DNA of 64,000 nucleotides, taken from the NCBI RefSeq assembly GCF_947623445.1, contig NC_135244.1:15190860-15254859 (forward strand), in the 5' to 3' direction. The translations under genes and the position numbers were made by a program. Under the pieces are notes generated by a model. That model saw nothing but the letters and a program-made list of their open reading frames with translations, searched no databases and was not told the DNA's origin. This DNA comes from Clavelina lepadiformis. Its lineage: Eukaryota > Chordata > Ascidiacea > Aplousobranchia > Clavelinidae. How positions within the stretch are numbered: position 1 is the stretch's first letter; each line of letters begins with the position of its first letter. Of this stretch, positions 12,001 through 26,100 are shown one piece after another.

Positions 12001-14142
12001 TATAACTTATTATGGTACCAAAGTTTTTTTTTAAAAACAAGTCAAGAAACACTCCCAGTTAACTTTTGCTATCGTTGCCTTTTTTGATACCATCCTGCCA
12101 TCAACTGGGCTACCAGACAAAAGCAAACCGGTAAACCAGGTACTGGTACAGTTTTCTGACTGCGTTATACTTTGACACATAATTAAGGCAAGTACGCTAT
12201 AGCATAGAAAGTAACATGAAGTTATGCACAAAATTCTGTGTATTGGGAGACCATGTTCCTGATATTAGTATAAAGTATGGCAGCTGCACACACGAAATTC
12301 ATCAATGTGCATGATGGATTTTTTATTTTTGCCTGCACGATTTCTACTCAAAAACTGTCATACTTTCCAGTCTGGTTAAAAGATATAAACAAGAAATAAA
12401 CTTTTTATTAACAATTCCTAAGGGTTTCCCCTTAGGGGAACTAAAGTTACAGTTTGTAAAATGCTTAAATCACTTCGTGGATGGTCATACTATTTAAAGA
12501 TCTGGATGCTCATAGCATCACTTCCCATGAGCCCAAAAAAATCACTGGAAATCGTTCCGCCTGCAGAGCAGTTACTTCCAAGATTGGTTCCATGCACGGG
12601 TCACAAACAAGGGACATAATCATGATATTAAAAATGCTTAAAGCTGTAGAGAATGTAATATTAGGTTTTCAATACTGTTTGGCCGTCGACTGTGGTAAAA
12701 TCTTATTGTTGATTGCAAAATTTTGTTTTAACAAAGGTAACAGTAAAAATGACACCAAGGTAGTAGTTACAGTTCGAATGGAATGTATACAGTTGTTGAT
12801 GAGGAATCGTGCGTGCAAAGCACAAGGTTTGGCGTGATGGTATGCACTGACTCCTATTTGTTTATTATAAATCGCAAGTATCACATGTTCAATGAGCTAC
12901 AGTGCTGATGGCATCAGAATGGCATTATGATAAGTTAATCCAGATCACGTTTGAAACATCAGTTTGTCAATGTGATGCTTGTCATTAAATATAAAATTAA
13001 TATTTATACTGTGTGTAAGAAAATCCTATGGTGCCATTGTATTACGCTTGTTCACATTTATGACCTAGCCTCTAGCTAGTCTACACTGCATTTTTTCCAA
13101 GTAATTATAAAACTTGTATTTTGATTTATTGTAAACAGAAGAGACAAAATGACATTTACCACATAATGACATAGCAAGTTGCAACATATTAAAGGTTTTA
13201 AGCTAGCACAAATATTATACGGTACTTACAGTATAATATAGACAAACTGAAATATATAAATTTCTGTAATTTTCTGCAGAATTGTTAAGTTAAACAAGAA
13301 AATAATGTAACTATCAGCAAAAACAGGTGAAAAATTCATATCAGACTAATTGTCATCAACAAACGAAGTCAGATTTTCAAGAACCGATGAACTGAGATAT
13401 ACTGATAGCGTTATAGGCTATGATACTTTTGTTATAAGTGAAGAAATTATAGGTTTGTGATTTGTTTGTTTCAAAATGCCTCATATTCTTGTTTATGTGA
13501 AGTGCAAAATATCTGCAGAAGTTTGAATATATCAAAACACATAAACAACTTCCAGTATTGTGTGCTTGACAGTTACAAAAGTGTAAACGAGAATTAATGG
13601 TTTTTCGATTAATGATTTATTATGTTGCTTTTGAGTAGTAGCAATATGGTTAGGTTAAAACAAAGTATTTTTGGACACACTTTTATTGACAATGTCAAAC
13701 TACCAACTGCTCATTGATGCGAAAAAGAATTATAAGTAGCTTTGTGTGCTCGTTTCAGATGGGGTGCAACTATCATGCAGTTCAACAATTAGTGTATTAT
13801 AGACAGTCTTACTTTTCGGTTAATAGTTACGGTAATTGGCTATATATTATGAAGTTATACGACTATTGTTTTTAAATTTGCATCCATTTTTAATGGACAC
13901 ACATATATATGTATGCTGCAGATTGTTTATACTGAACTTCTTGATCACTCCTTGTTTAGCTGTTTGTATAGAAGTATATATTTTCATTTGATAAATTTGT
14001 TGACAACAACTAGATAATGGTTACTGTAGTGTTCAAATCTTTGAAACAAATTTCAACACTTCATTGCCTGACCAGAAGATTATAATCTAATTACCTGCTT
14101 GTAGAAGATCTTTTTCATATTTCAGTGAGCTTTTATTTTGTG
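9072..14142. other. Five-kilobase intergenic region, no supported gene
   Basis: I found no convincing exons. At 9826-9900 the text GTTAGGGTTTCTCAATCAGGGCCCATGGCC resembles the end of a hAT-family element, but no partner end is visible. A 7-bp-arm palindrome (ACTGATG gcg CATCAGT) sits at 11473-11489. An 8-bp-stem hairpin (CCTAAGGG tttc CCCTTAGG) lies at 12417-12436. Open frames near 12481-12837 have no splice context or known relatives. Confidence 0.4.
14124..14125 (+). promoter_or_regulatory. Candidate spliced-leader acceptor of RAD54L2
   Basis: A pyrimidine-rich CTTTTTCATATTTCAG ends at 14125, 17 bp before the start codon at 14143. In Ciona many mRNAs receive a spliced leader at such an unpaired acceptor. 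It could instead be the acceptor of an ordinary non-coding first exon. Confidence 0.35.
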
Positions 14143-17100
14143 ATGGATGTTTTCAAAAACATCGCCGATGAAAAAGATGACGCAAATCTTTGCGCCAGGT
14201 ATGTAATGCCTAATGTTTGCTGTGAACTCCCAGTAAAACATAGAGTGTCTGTTGTGTCTATCTATGTTGGCAAACTACATTCATAAGTTTAATAGATATG
14301 ATATGTATATATCAATTAATTGTGTATGATACATTATGTATAAAGAAACAACAACAGTAACTTGTAAAATAACATGCTCCTAAACATCTATCTATGTGTG
14401 TATGTTGATAGAGAACGTTGTTTCTATTTGTCGTATTGAGCCCATTTATCCAGAGGATTTGTATTAAAATGTTACTTGATCTTAGAACACAAAACATATG
14501 TGGCCGTTTGTAACACATAGAAAACATAATTTAATTTTGTGGATGCTACTTATCTGTGGGCTTGCTGCATAACTTTAGCTTTTTGGATTTGATTGCAGTT
14601 ACTAGGATAAATAATTAATTTAATTAATTAGTTGACTTTTATTATATTCAATGCTTGAGATTTAAAGGTGTGATATTTGTCCTAGCTCGCGGCAACCACA
14701 AGCGCCAATAAAATACTGCTATGATGCATATCCATTTTGAGTATCAGACACAATTTACACGCTCTTTACTGTTTTCATGGATATAACATATTTATAGGCA
14801 GGGTTGCCATACCGTCCTTATTTCTAAGATTTGTCCTTATTTTAAAGGTCCGTGTCTTAGAAAATATGTTTGTCCTTTTTTCTAAGAAATGTCCTTATTT
14901 TCACTTTCGTCCTTATTTTTAGGGCGGAGGTGGGCACTTTTGTCCTTATTTTGGGCATTTTGTCACCTTTACGATACCATTTTGTACCAAAGAGATACCA
15001 AAATTATGAACATGCAGATAGTGTCTTGTTTTTTTTTTTTTTAGGAACATTGGTTGCTTTCTCTTGTTGTACACTGTTTAAGGTGGTATTCCTCGTTCAT
15101 TTTCTAGTCGTCCTTATTTTTGAGTTGAGACTGATGGCAACCCTGTTTATAGGCCTTCTGGCGACTGCTTACGTAACGCAGTTTTATGTTACGCAACCGT
15201 CGCGGTGACGTCGGTGTTTCGAATATTTCAAAACAAACGTAGAGCTTATACTTGCCAATTCAAATTTTCCTAAAAGTTTTGTTTGATGTTGCTGTTGACT
15301 TTCAATTCCGTTTTAAACCGGTACAATGGTTACTTGTAATAATCTCTGCTCGGATACTTCGTGTACATGACGCTCACGTTTCACGGAGTCCAGTTATTAC
15401 GATCGCGTTAGGCCTATTCAAAGGTCAATCTGTGGATACAATTGGCGGGATCGACTAAATAAAAAACGTTATTTTGCTTCGGGCTAAAAACAGGTTCGCC
15501 TTTATTCAAGTCACTCGAACATTAACATCAAACATATATAGCGGAGCAAATCAAAATAAAGATGAACGTAATGATCATGGATCATAATATGCCACAATTT
15601 TTCATTGAGATAATGTAAAAAATATTGACCATGCCAATACATAAACTGCATCAGCAGTAATTGCCATTTTGCTATTATTAGTCATGTGCTACATTTCCTT
15701 GTTAACAACCGCCATGGTAGTTTATAGGTTAAGAACTTTCCCCATTGGATCATGAAGATTGTCATTTCACGTAGGGTTCATCATTAAGTGCGGTGTTGAC
15801 TAGGTTCAAATTTATCAATATTATATCTTGAGGTTGATCTCGGTCGAGCTTACGTAACGCTCGCTGTGAAGTTTTTCTCGGTAAATGCTTATGTAACGGT
15901 CCAATTTATGACTCCTCACTGAACACAAGGCCTTTGAGTTTTGGTACCAATTAAATGAAGAAAAGTGGCCGGGGCACGGCAGTTTGTATAGTGCTGATGC
16001 GTTGATAATAACAGGCGTTTCAAGTATACAGGTTTTTGCACATTTTCACTGAAAAAATCATCTATGGAGCTTTATGTAGCAGCAATGTATTAGAATAAAA
16101 TGAATCGCCGAGTTAATGCGATAAAAGATAAGAAAGGACTTGCACTACACTGGTTAGAATCTTATGCAAGCTAATTATGCTGTTGGCCATGCTTGCTAAT
16201 GAAATGGCTCCGTTTAATAATTAAAAATAAAATAAAACGCAGAACCGTAAAAGGTTGACTACATGGCAAACAACAGGGAAGGATATTTTCGTTACCTGGC
16301 GATTCATATAATTATTAATTGTTGTACTACTGGATGGCGTAATGTTAATCACAACGAATGTTGCAACGACGCTGTTTCAACATTCATTACTTTTTCCGGT
16401 CGTACACACGTCGATATGCGAACGCAGTTTCGATGCAGTCTCATAGAATATCTGGAATCCTGATTAGACATTGCCTTAAATGTTAGCGGTTATAACACAT
16501 ACATGTTTTGTTGTATGGGATATAATAATGTTTTTGTCCTTATTAGTTCCTATTCGGTATTTGTCAACGGAAATAACGAGGTATATTGGTTTCCTCCTTG
16601 CCATTTTCCAAGGATAAACCGGTGTTTAGTGTGTGGTGAATGGTGATTTTGGTTGTTTGGAGTTTAACTTAAGTCCATGTAACGGCTAACTTGCCCTTCA
16701 GTCTGCTTAAATCTGGTCAATGCTTAAATCAAGGCTTTTAAGAAAATTGTATCAGTACTAAACACCCCATTGTATATGTTTGGCTAACTTTGAATTTATT
16801 TCACTTCGATATATATCGGACATATAAAATTCGGTTCTAATTCCTATGAAATCATGCACGCCAGAATTAGGATTAAGCATTGAGAGGTTATGACGTCATG
16901 ATCTCTTTCTATTTAGACTTGGAGCCTTATAGGCCTTCGCATTGGCTGGTATAAGTGAACTAGAAGTACAATTTTGTGATTTCGGTTCAGTTTTCATGTT
17001 TTTATCTTAACTTTGTAATTTCATTGGTATTAGACGGTCGAGTACTGTTCCGAAAGGTTAAAGAAAATATTTTGATTAAGTCAGCGACCCTGACTTGAAC

Positions 17101-20100
17101 TGCTGGGAAGTTCGCTAAAACGCAGCCTTAATTATATCTGTCATTGATCTGATCGTTTTTGGACATATTCTAAAATGTTGATATGACGTCATAGGAGAAA
17201 ATCCCGCTTTCAATAAACCATGTTGGTCTCAGTATCACCACTTCGTTACTGCCTATAATCCCTATACGTAGTAGCGAGCTATATTTGTAATACGTACACG
17301 TCGACGGGAATTTTAAGTATATCGTATTTCATCAATCTTTCGCAGAATGTGGGTTTCCAAAACCAAATCAAAATTTCCATTCATCTGTGTTTGACTGCAG
17401 AAAGCGGAACTTCCTTTATGTGTAGCTGTGTTTTTTATCGTATCCTTTATTTTCTTTCATTTATTGTGCGGTGGAAAAGGTCTATACGCCAACTGTTATA
17501 TTAGCCTGCAATAAAAGAAAATGCCCACCAACAATTAATAAACGAGAAAAAGAGGCAAAGCCCAAGGGCTTAAAACATGCAAACGGTAACAATACAATTG
17601 TGCTATTAGATTGCAGGTTAGCAACTTGTCCTGGCAATTAAACCAATTATAATCACTTCATTTCTGTGGCTTTGTCCTGAGACGTAATTTTACAACCTTT
17701 TGTTTCATACGACGCGTCACAGTTTTTGTGAAGGATACCATGAATGTTATTGAATACCAATAACGTTCGCAGGCCAACGAATAATGTTATCCATGAAAGG
17801 TCAGCCTTAAGACAAAACTGTTTCGCCTTGGCTGTAACTGTGATATGTTGCGCACTTATACTGTGTTTCAACCGCACGTGCTAACAAGCTTATTCAGACG
17901 CACGTGATATAGCAGTTTCTACTAAATATAGAGTCTGAAAACAAAAGGTGTAATTATACTGGGTTAGTTTGCTGATTGGTATTCCACCTATGGGCTGGTT
18001 CATTCACATGTGATATATTGGTGCAATAGCTGGAGATATTGTTTACTGAATTTAATAAACGTGTGTTTTGTTGTAACCGGACGTGCTGAATTGTTGAAAA
18101 TTGTATGCATGATGTTAAACGCTGTAATCAACAAGGTATAATATATCCCGTTGGTATACAAGTTTGTTCACAAGTACTGTATTTCAACATAACCGCGCTC
18201 GAGTTGTTAAGCGCCATATCAAACTTGCAAAGGTAGCTAGTATTGTTTACATAATAACGTCACCCGGTTATTTTCGCTTGTATAAAGTCTGCTAGTTCTA
18301 ATGTTCCCATTTGTGCGTTGTTACCGAGTAATGTCATAAAATGTTCTTTAGAACTACATCCTTCTCTTTCTAGTGAACGAGTTTGCGTATGAGTATATAT
18401 TGATTAATGATATACCTTAAACATCACTGATTTTCTGTGATTTCTCCTGCCGCAGATCACCCGTTGATAATAAAGAAGACAACACAGAGGACGAGACAAA
18501 GACTGAAGAACCGATCGGCTTCGTACCTGGTAATGTTTGCTGATCTATGAAAATTAATGATTGCGACATATTCCTCGAAAACGGTAGATACATAACTCTG
18601 AGTTTCGTTTCCTGCTTTCTCGCCCCTTTGTTTCTACTCGACATCTTGCGTCCTTTCATTATCCAGTTGAAATTATTTGGTTGTGTCCAAGTGACACACA
18701 TACAATAAACAAGTGATTTGCAGACATATTTTTTTGGCGTAGTAACGAAGAACCGCATGATAATTTACCTACCGGTACTCTCAGCCCATGTTTTTTCTAT
18801 ATAAGTTGGTCACTTGTTTTTCAAGTTCGTAACATATTTATGCCCTATGCCATCCATGTCCGTTAATAACATATTCATCACTTACAATTTTTGTCATTAT
18901 TATCGATAGTCCTCAGAGACAGGTAACAAACTCGTTTCAAACATGTTCGTTTCACCACTTTTATGCTGAACACAGTAGGACAGTTTCGCCATCAATATGC
19001 GAAAGTTTAGTCATTGAGCGACGTGTTATTTTACAAAATAGAATCTGGTCTTCCAATATTAATTCAAGCTGATGATCACCTCAAAGTGAAAGCCTGGCCC
19101 GAATCGGAATAAAGCTGAATAGTTTATACACACAAGGTCAATTGTCAACGGCGATTACCATTGTCCCACAAAACCCTGGAAATTCCCAGTGGTTGTATAA
19201 ACTTCGTATTCGTCGCCTGTTGTGTATTTAACAAACCTTGTTTTGCATCGTACTTGAATGACAACGCTGACCGAAAAGCCATTGCTATTGTTTCCACAGT
19301 TTCACTTCTTTTGTCTTATTCTTACATTTTTCTGCTTGCGTTTATGATGTTAATTTTATGTATAATTGTGGCGACATGTTAGCGAGATGTTAAGCGATTT
19401 TTGAACAGTGCAACTTGTTCAATATATGATAACTGATAAAAACTATTGACCTGGTGCATAACGGCTTTTGGCACATTAATTAAGTTAATTCTGCATGCTT
19501 ATGTGATTTTGGAGTCCCAGCCCTATGCATCGTTTTGGTAGAAAGATCTAACAATTGGCTCAATAATTATTTTGCCTCAGACTTTCTTGATATTGCTGAC
19601 GAAGCTGATACGGAGTCGGACATGTCGGATGTTGATTTAGCCTTGCCGTCAGTTGATCTTGAAGACATCCAAGAGGAAAACGGTGACCTCGGCCTGGATC
19701 AGAATGGAAGCAAAGTAAAAGTTTCCAAGAAGAGAAAGAAACATGACCCAACCAAACGAAGGAAAATCAGGTCGGTAAAATGAGCTGTTGTAATTGAAAT
19801 CGTGCATCCTGCTGCGATTATATTTATTTTTATGAAAGCTTTATACGCTGAGATGTAATGATGTTGCTTTTTCTTAATTGTTAACATTTAGTGGAACGAA
19901 AAGGCTTTCAATAATTCCTTTCTTCGTTTTAAAGGAAACTTCTAGGTCAAGAAAAGCTTAACACAGAAACCCTTCTGGCGATCCAAGAAGAAGAACAAAG
20001 AAGAAAACGACTTGAGGAGCAGGCCCTGCACAGAGCAGCACAGGAACTAGGCAGTCTTACCGACCTGGTAGTCTTGTTGGTTTCAGTCATTTACTTTTCA

Positions 20101-23100
20101 ATTTCCCACAACAACGTTTAAATATGTAACTTAGATGTATGTCAGATAATAATAATAATAATAATTAATTAATCAACTTGTTCGAATAACTTTTGTATTC
20201 TTCAATGTTATAGAACCAAGATTCATCCACTATACAGTTGAATGGCACAGATGCTGATCAAGCATCAAATGTTTCTTCAGCACCTCCGAATGACAATAGA
20301 ACATTCGAAAGTTCCTATCTTGCAAACTTATTGGCGTCGAAAGAGCCTCCTCCGCAAGTTATAAAAGCCACCAAGCCTCCTGAAAAGAAATCAGGTGTTT
20401 GTTTTTTTCTGGGCTGTGTTCGTTTGTTAACATCGCAATTCTCATTAATATAACCACCGTCTTGGAATATTTTCTTTATTTACCTTTAGAGTTAGATGTT
20501 TTGAGACGATTTTTTTCCTAAAGCCATTCTTGAGAATAATATAATATTAAATTGAAGTTGCTGTAAACTCCCTAAAATGACCTTTCAATTGTTCCCTGTC
20601 TCCTTGTTAATCACATCTAACCACTTGTTAACAGCGGCACCGCCGTCGGAAGTGATATGCATCAGTAGCGACAGCGAAGATGAAAAACCTCAAACCAAAT
20701 CGGAAACCATCGATGTGAGTTCGGAAAGCTCTGATGACGTCATCTGCACCGGTGAAGTGGAGGAGGAAAAACCTGAACCAGAGGATGTCAACAACAGGTT
20801 GCTCATTGATCACCATTTTGCTCTTAGAGATGTGTCATTAAATATGAAAAGCTTTGGTAACTGACCTCTGTAAACAAGAAGTGGAAATTAGTCAAAATCA
20901 TAAAGAAATTTATCATAAATAAAATTTCTGTTGTTCGGTCGAAATTACGTGTGTTATAATCTCGCTATAATTTTTATTTAGCGGAATGCATATCGAAGAC
21001 GCCAAGAACCAACGCGACAGTAAAGGAAGGGTTCTGGTCAACGTAAATCGGCCAACGGTCGAGCCGGAAATATTTCTCGCGCCTCAACTTGCAAATGCTG
21101 TTCAACCTCACCAAGTAATACGTCCTTCACTGAAAAGATGCGAAAAATACTAACCTAAAGTAAACACAAAGGTAGTTTGAAAAGGTACACTTTATTCAAA
21201 AGTGGTTCAATTGTTTTTGACAGATCGGTGGCATTCGTTTTATGTTCGACAACATTGTCGAATCTCTTGCTCATTACGAATCCAGCACTGGATTCGGTTG
21301 CATACTTGCCCACTCTATGGGCCTTGGAAAAACTTTGCAAGTGATTTCCTTCGTAGACATCTTTCTACGTTATACTACAGCGAAGACTGTTCTTTGCGTA
21401 GTTCCAGTAAGTGCTCCATTTTAGTACGTTTTGTTGAATAGAAACAATAGGATGGAACTGTCCGCGTAATTTGTTTGAAAACGATGGGCGGCAGTGGCAA
21501 TTAACTTGCTCAGTTTGAACTTCTTAGTTGGCACATTTTCCCAGGTCAACACTCTCATGAACTGGGTGGCCGAGTTCAACATGTGGCTTCCGCCCAAGTC
21601 AAAATGTGTCAACGAAAACCCGGCTCGAGTATGGCCGCGAGCCTTCACGGTGCATTTGCTGTGTGACATCCACAAGACCGTTGATTCGAGGTAACCAACT
21701 TCGTCAGCATACTCATGTCACTGACTTGTAAATAGTGGCCATTAGGCGTACACCAGCGTGATAGAATACAAGCATAGAAAAATGTACTAATACTGTGCTA
21801 GTTATGTATGACGATATTGACCACCACTTAACATTCCCTTCTGTATGTAATGTATTTGGCTTTTATGCACCCGGTTTGTGGTTCATTAAATATACATGAA
21901 CTTGATAAATGAAAAATTCATAAACCGCGAATAGCAAGTGACACTTATCCGCAATTGACCTCTGGTGACGCATGTCCATTAGCCATATGGCGACTCCGTC
22001 ACAGTAAATTGTGACCTACTGTACATTACAAAGGTCAAAAGTGGTGTCACAATGGAATGAGGAGGGAGGCGTATTGCTTCTGGGCTATGAAATGTATCGA
22101 CTACTGACCAGTCGTAAACCTCGTAAGAAAAGGCGAAGGAAGAATGCCGGGAAAGACGAAGAACCTGCCATAGTTGATGTCGAAGAAGAAGACCGACTAT
22201 CAAGTCTCGCGGCCGGTATTGATTATGGTTATTAGTTTTATTACCAAACAGATGTTGTCCCAGTTTTGAGCAATCAATATTTCAGATTTTTGTCCTCGTG
22301 ATGTAACCCATATTGTTAATTACTATTTCTGCCAATCAATATTATTACTTATTAGTATGTTACGTTTTGAAGTTTTCCATTTCCAACCGTATATTGTATT
22401 TGTAAAACTCACGTGTTACGTTCAGGCATGCAAGATAGTCTGCTGAAACCCGGTCCAGATCTTATAGTATGCGACGAAGGACACCGCATCAAGAATAGCC
22501 ACGCCAGCATTTCTCAGATGCTTAAAAACGTTCGAACCAAGAGAAGAATCGTTTTAACTGGTTACCCGTTACAGGTAAAACTGGCGGATTACTCAATTTC
22601 CATACTTCAATGTGCTAATTTATTGTCAGATAATATAAATCCCCGTGCTTCCTTCGTGTACCTACATAACGTCCTACGTTTGCAACTTTAGTTCATTAAT
22701 ACCCAGCTAGTCACGTAGCAAAGTCAATTCTATGTTTTGTAAACATCAGAACAACTTGATGGAATACTGGTGCATGGTGGACTTCGTCAGACCTAACTTT
22801 CTTGGAACCAAACAAGAATTCTCGAACATGTTCGAGCGTCCCATATTGAACGGACAGTGCGCCGACAGCACGGAAAGTGACATTCGCCTCATGCGCTTCA
22901 GGTCACACGTACTGCACAGTTTATTGAAGGGGTTCGTGCAGAGAAGGTAAAGCCCGTTTCTGTTGAACGTGCTGTACAAGATTATTGCCTATCGTTGTTA
23001 GTTTGAGTGCGAATACTGTAGAATGAACGCTTGATGGTATTTTAATGGAGTTTCAAATCCAAAGTTTTTGTTTAGATCTCACAGTGTTCTGCGTGATACT

Positions 23101-26100
23101 CTCCCGCTCAAAGAAGAACACGTTCTTCTCATAAGATTATCAGAATGGCAGAAGAAATTATACAACAAGTTCTGGACCACTAATATGGTTGGTTCTTCTG
23201 GCAGTTGGTGCAGCTCATTGAATCCAATAAAGGCGTTTTCAATTTGTTGCAAGGTACGGTTTTGACAGGATTAGTCCCTTATGCTTTGGATATATCGTTG
23301 TAATTGTTTTCATAAGTACGAATTTTTTTGTTTAAAAATTAGTTAGATTATCATGAATTGTTTAGATTTGGAATCATCCGGATGTCTTTTATCGGACTGT
23401 TGTGGCGAAAACCGACTCAGTCCAAGAAAGCAACGGCCTTGACCCCGACTTTGACATTGCAGAATCTGTCGATGGGTTGCCTACAATGAAGCCACGCTCG
23501 TCACGCAAACAGTTTTCCAACAGGTATGGTATATGGTTATTGAGAATCGGCACCTTTATCACATTTCCAGTTTATTATCAAAAGACGTTGACTGACTTTT
23601 GTGCTCAGCCCTGCTCAGGAACTCTACAATGCCGCCGCGACAGTTGTCAACAGAAATTCCCCCACGGCGCCCAGTCCTCTTGTGCCCGGGTCGAACTCGT
23701 CGACTCCACCGAGCATTACTCAAACTTCAACCGGATTCAATCCGTTTGGTAATGATGACAAGGAAAAAGGGGTCACCAATTATGATTGGGTAAAGAATTC
23801 TAAAATATTTTAAAACTAGTGTGAACGGAATTTCTTTGAACTGAATGTTGGCAAATATAAACGACGGGTTATATTGATGACCGCTCGAATCATTCATTGT
23901 AACGTTCTAGAATCATTTTGTAACATTGTTTTGATTGTGAGCTGTCTCTGGGATGATTCGAATAGTTTGCAATTAAGATGTTCGTACTTGCGCTGAAGTA
24001 TTTAAGTTAAATGAATTTAGTTTGCAATTTGTCTGAAAATTTGATACAACCCATCTATATTGCAGGCGAAGGACTTATTAGCCGGGTACTCCCCTGGAGT
24101 TTTGGAAATTTCGGGAAAAATGGTCATTCTCATGCAATTGGTCCATTCGGCTGTTGCGGTCGACGACAGAATTTTAGTGTTTAGCCAATCTCTGAGCACA
24201 CTCTCTCTCATAGAAGAATTTCTAGCGCAGATGTTTGTCCCCAGAACTAGCGGCGAACAACAACCGAGGTACGTTTCAGTGATATACAGTTTGAACATTT
24301 GTAATATTTTTGCTTATCATGCTCCCATTAAACGTAGGTTTTCCTAAGAAGTATTTTATTTACTTTTTTCTTCTTGCTGTAAACGAAAATCTTGCCGTTA
24401 TCAAGTTTGTGTCGATCATTGTTTACTTTAGTTCAATCATTGTTCAATGTTCATATTTATTCACAAATTTTATAGAAAATGGGCCAAGAACGAATCTTAC
24501 TTTCGACTTGACGGGAACACTCACACAGCTGATCGTGAAAAGATGATTAATCAGTTCAATTCCCCGCAAAACAAGAACATTCATCTCTTTCTTTTGTCTA
24601 CAAGGTAGAATTTTAGTATTCTTCTACCCAAAGTACGTAATGTTTTCGTGATATTTACCGTGATAGTAATAACAAGTGACGTTAATACCAACGATACGTG
24701 CGTCCTACGTGTCACTGCGTATCGTATATTTACGATCTTGCGTATACAGCAATTGTCAATAATGCATTGTGTAATTGCACATGCTTTGGTTTGTAAAAGC
24801 TAAAAATGCTTTGTTCAGTTCAGAAACTAACATTATTTTAATTAAATATTTCAGGGCCGGTTGCCTTGGTATAAATCTAATCGGTGCTAATCGTGTTGTT
24901 GTCTTCGATGCCTCATGGAATCCGTGCCATGACGCTCAAGCTGTTTGCCGGGTTTACAGATACGGACAACAGAAAACGTGCCACATTTACAGGTAATTTC
25001 GGAATCCTTTGTAAACTTTTTACCCTCAAAATCATGGCATTGCAAAATTTGCTTTTGCATATATATTGGATGCTTTGCATTTTACTTTTACTTCAGGTTA
25101 GTTTGTGATCAGTCAATGGAGAGGAAGATATACGAACGGCAAGTTTCAAAGCAAGGAATGGCAGGTAGAGTTTTGCTTGTATCCAATCGGTTTTGAAAAT
25201 ATTTGTTTTTTACAGTAGTAATGACGTCCGAACCTTATTCAATTATGACTCGAAACGTATTTGTTTTTATTTATTATAATAATGTTTTGTTCTGCTTCTA
25301 TCGTAGATCGTGTCGTCGACAAACTAAATCCAGCTCAGATCTTCACTAGACAAGACGTGCTCTGTCTAATGGAGTATAGCAACGAAGAACTACCCAAGGT
25401 CGACTTCGAAAATATAGAAGAGGACCTCTTTGACCCCCTTTTGGCGCAGACGTGTAAGGTAAGATCTTCACCCAACGTACTGCTTTCATACAGAAAAATG
25501 TTTCTTTATTCACTCATTTTCACAATGGCATGTTTGTGATAGCAAATTTTCGTGGTTAGCTCTAAATTGCAAAAATATTACTTCGAAATACTGTAAAATT
25601 ATCACTTCGAATACTGTATTTTCTGCTATCCATGTCGAACGTGAAATACCGAGGTTATTCACACAATTCAGGTATTGTATGTGACTGATATCACACTGTT
25701 TTGTGAAATGTGCGTAGTTGTACGGACATTGGTTTACGAAGAAGCCATTCACGCACGAGTCTCTCTTGTTGGACTGCAAGGACCAACGACTGACCAAAGC
25801 GGAAAAGAGAGCGGCTGAAAAGAGTTACGAGAGAGACAAGCTGGCCTCGTCCGCTTACAATTACGGGTAAGAGTTACGATTTTTTAAACGTTAAACCTAA
25901 CTTGAACGTTTTCATGTATTGACCTGAAACTAACTCAGATCTCCAGTAAGCCAGCTGGAACCCTTCATTTCTTGCGTATCATATTTTTGTTGGGTTATCA
26001 GTAGGAATCTTCCTGTCAGTTGGACGACCTACATCGGACAAACTATTTACATTGTTATAGTAGAGTTTGCGTAGAGTCATCGTTTTAATAAGTGGGCGTA

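Larger units (their letters stand above)
14143..21114 (+). other. RAD54L2: RAD54L2 exons 1-7: regulatory N-terminus
   Basis: Exons 14143-14198, 18456-18529, 19581-19770, 19935-20067, 20214-20394, 20635-20797 and 20982-21114. They encode a start [13 protein letters not shown], an acidic stretch, a nuclear-signal-like basic cluster, and an amphipathic helix ([23 protein letters not shown] region). An LXXLL motif, LANLL, lies at 187-191. Two isoleucine/valine-cysteine plus acidic-serine stretches (217-227 and 235-250) match the family's SUMO-interaction region. Exon 3 is joined using the AG|GTCGGT donor at 19770 rather than the stronger-looking GTAAAA nine bases later in the read, because only the former restores the conserved R-K-L-L junction. 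Confidence 0.85.

Noticed and set aside
12481..12837. 118-codon open frame
   Set aside because: Not similar to any family I know, no splice partners, and the opposite strand is equally open.
14870..15208. 112-codon hydrophobic open frame
   Set aside because: The reading is produced by the T-rich GTCCTTATTT repeats of the MITE and runs past its end.
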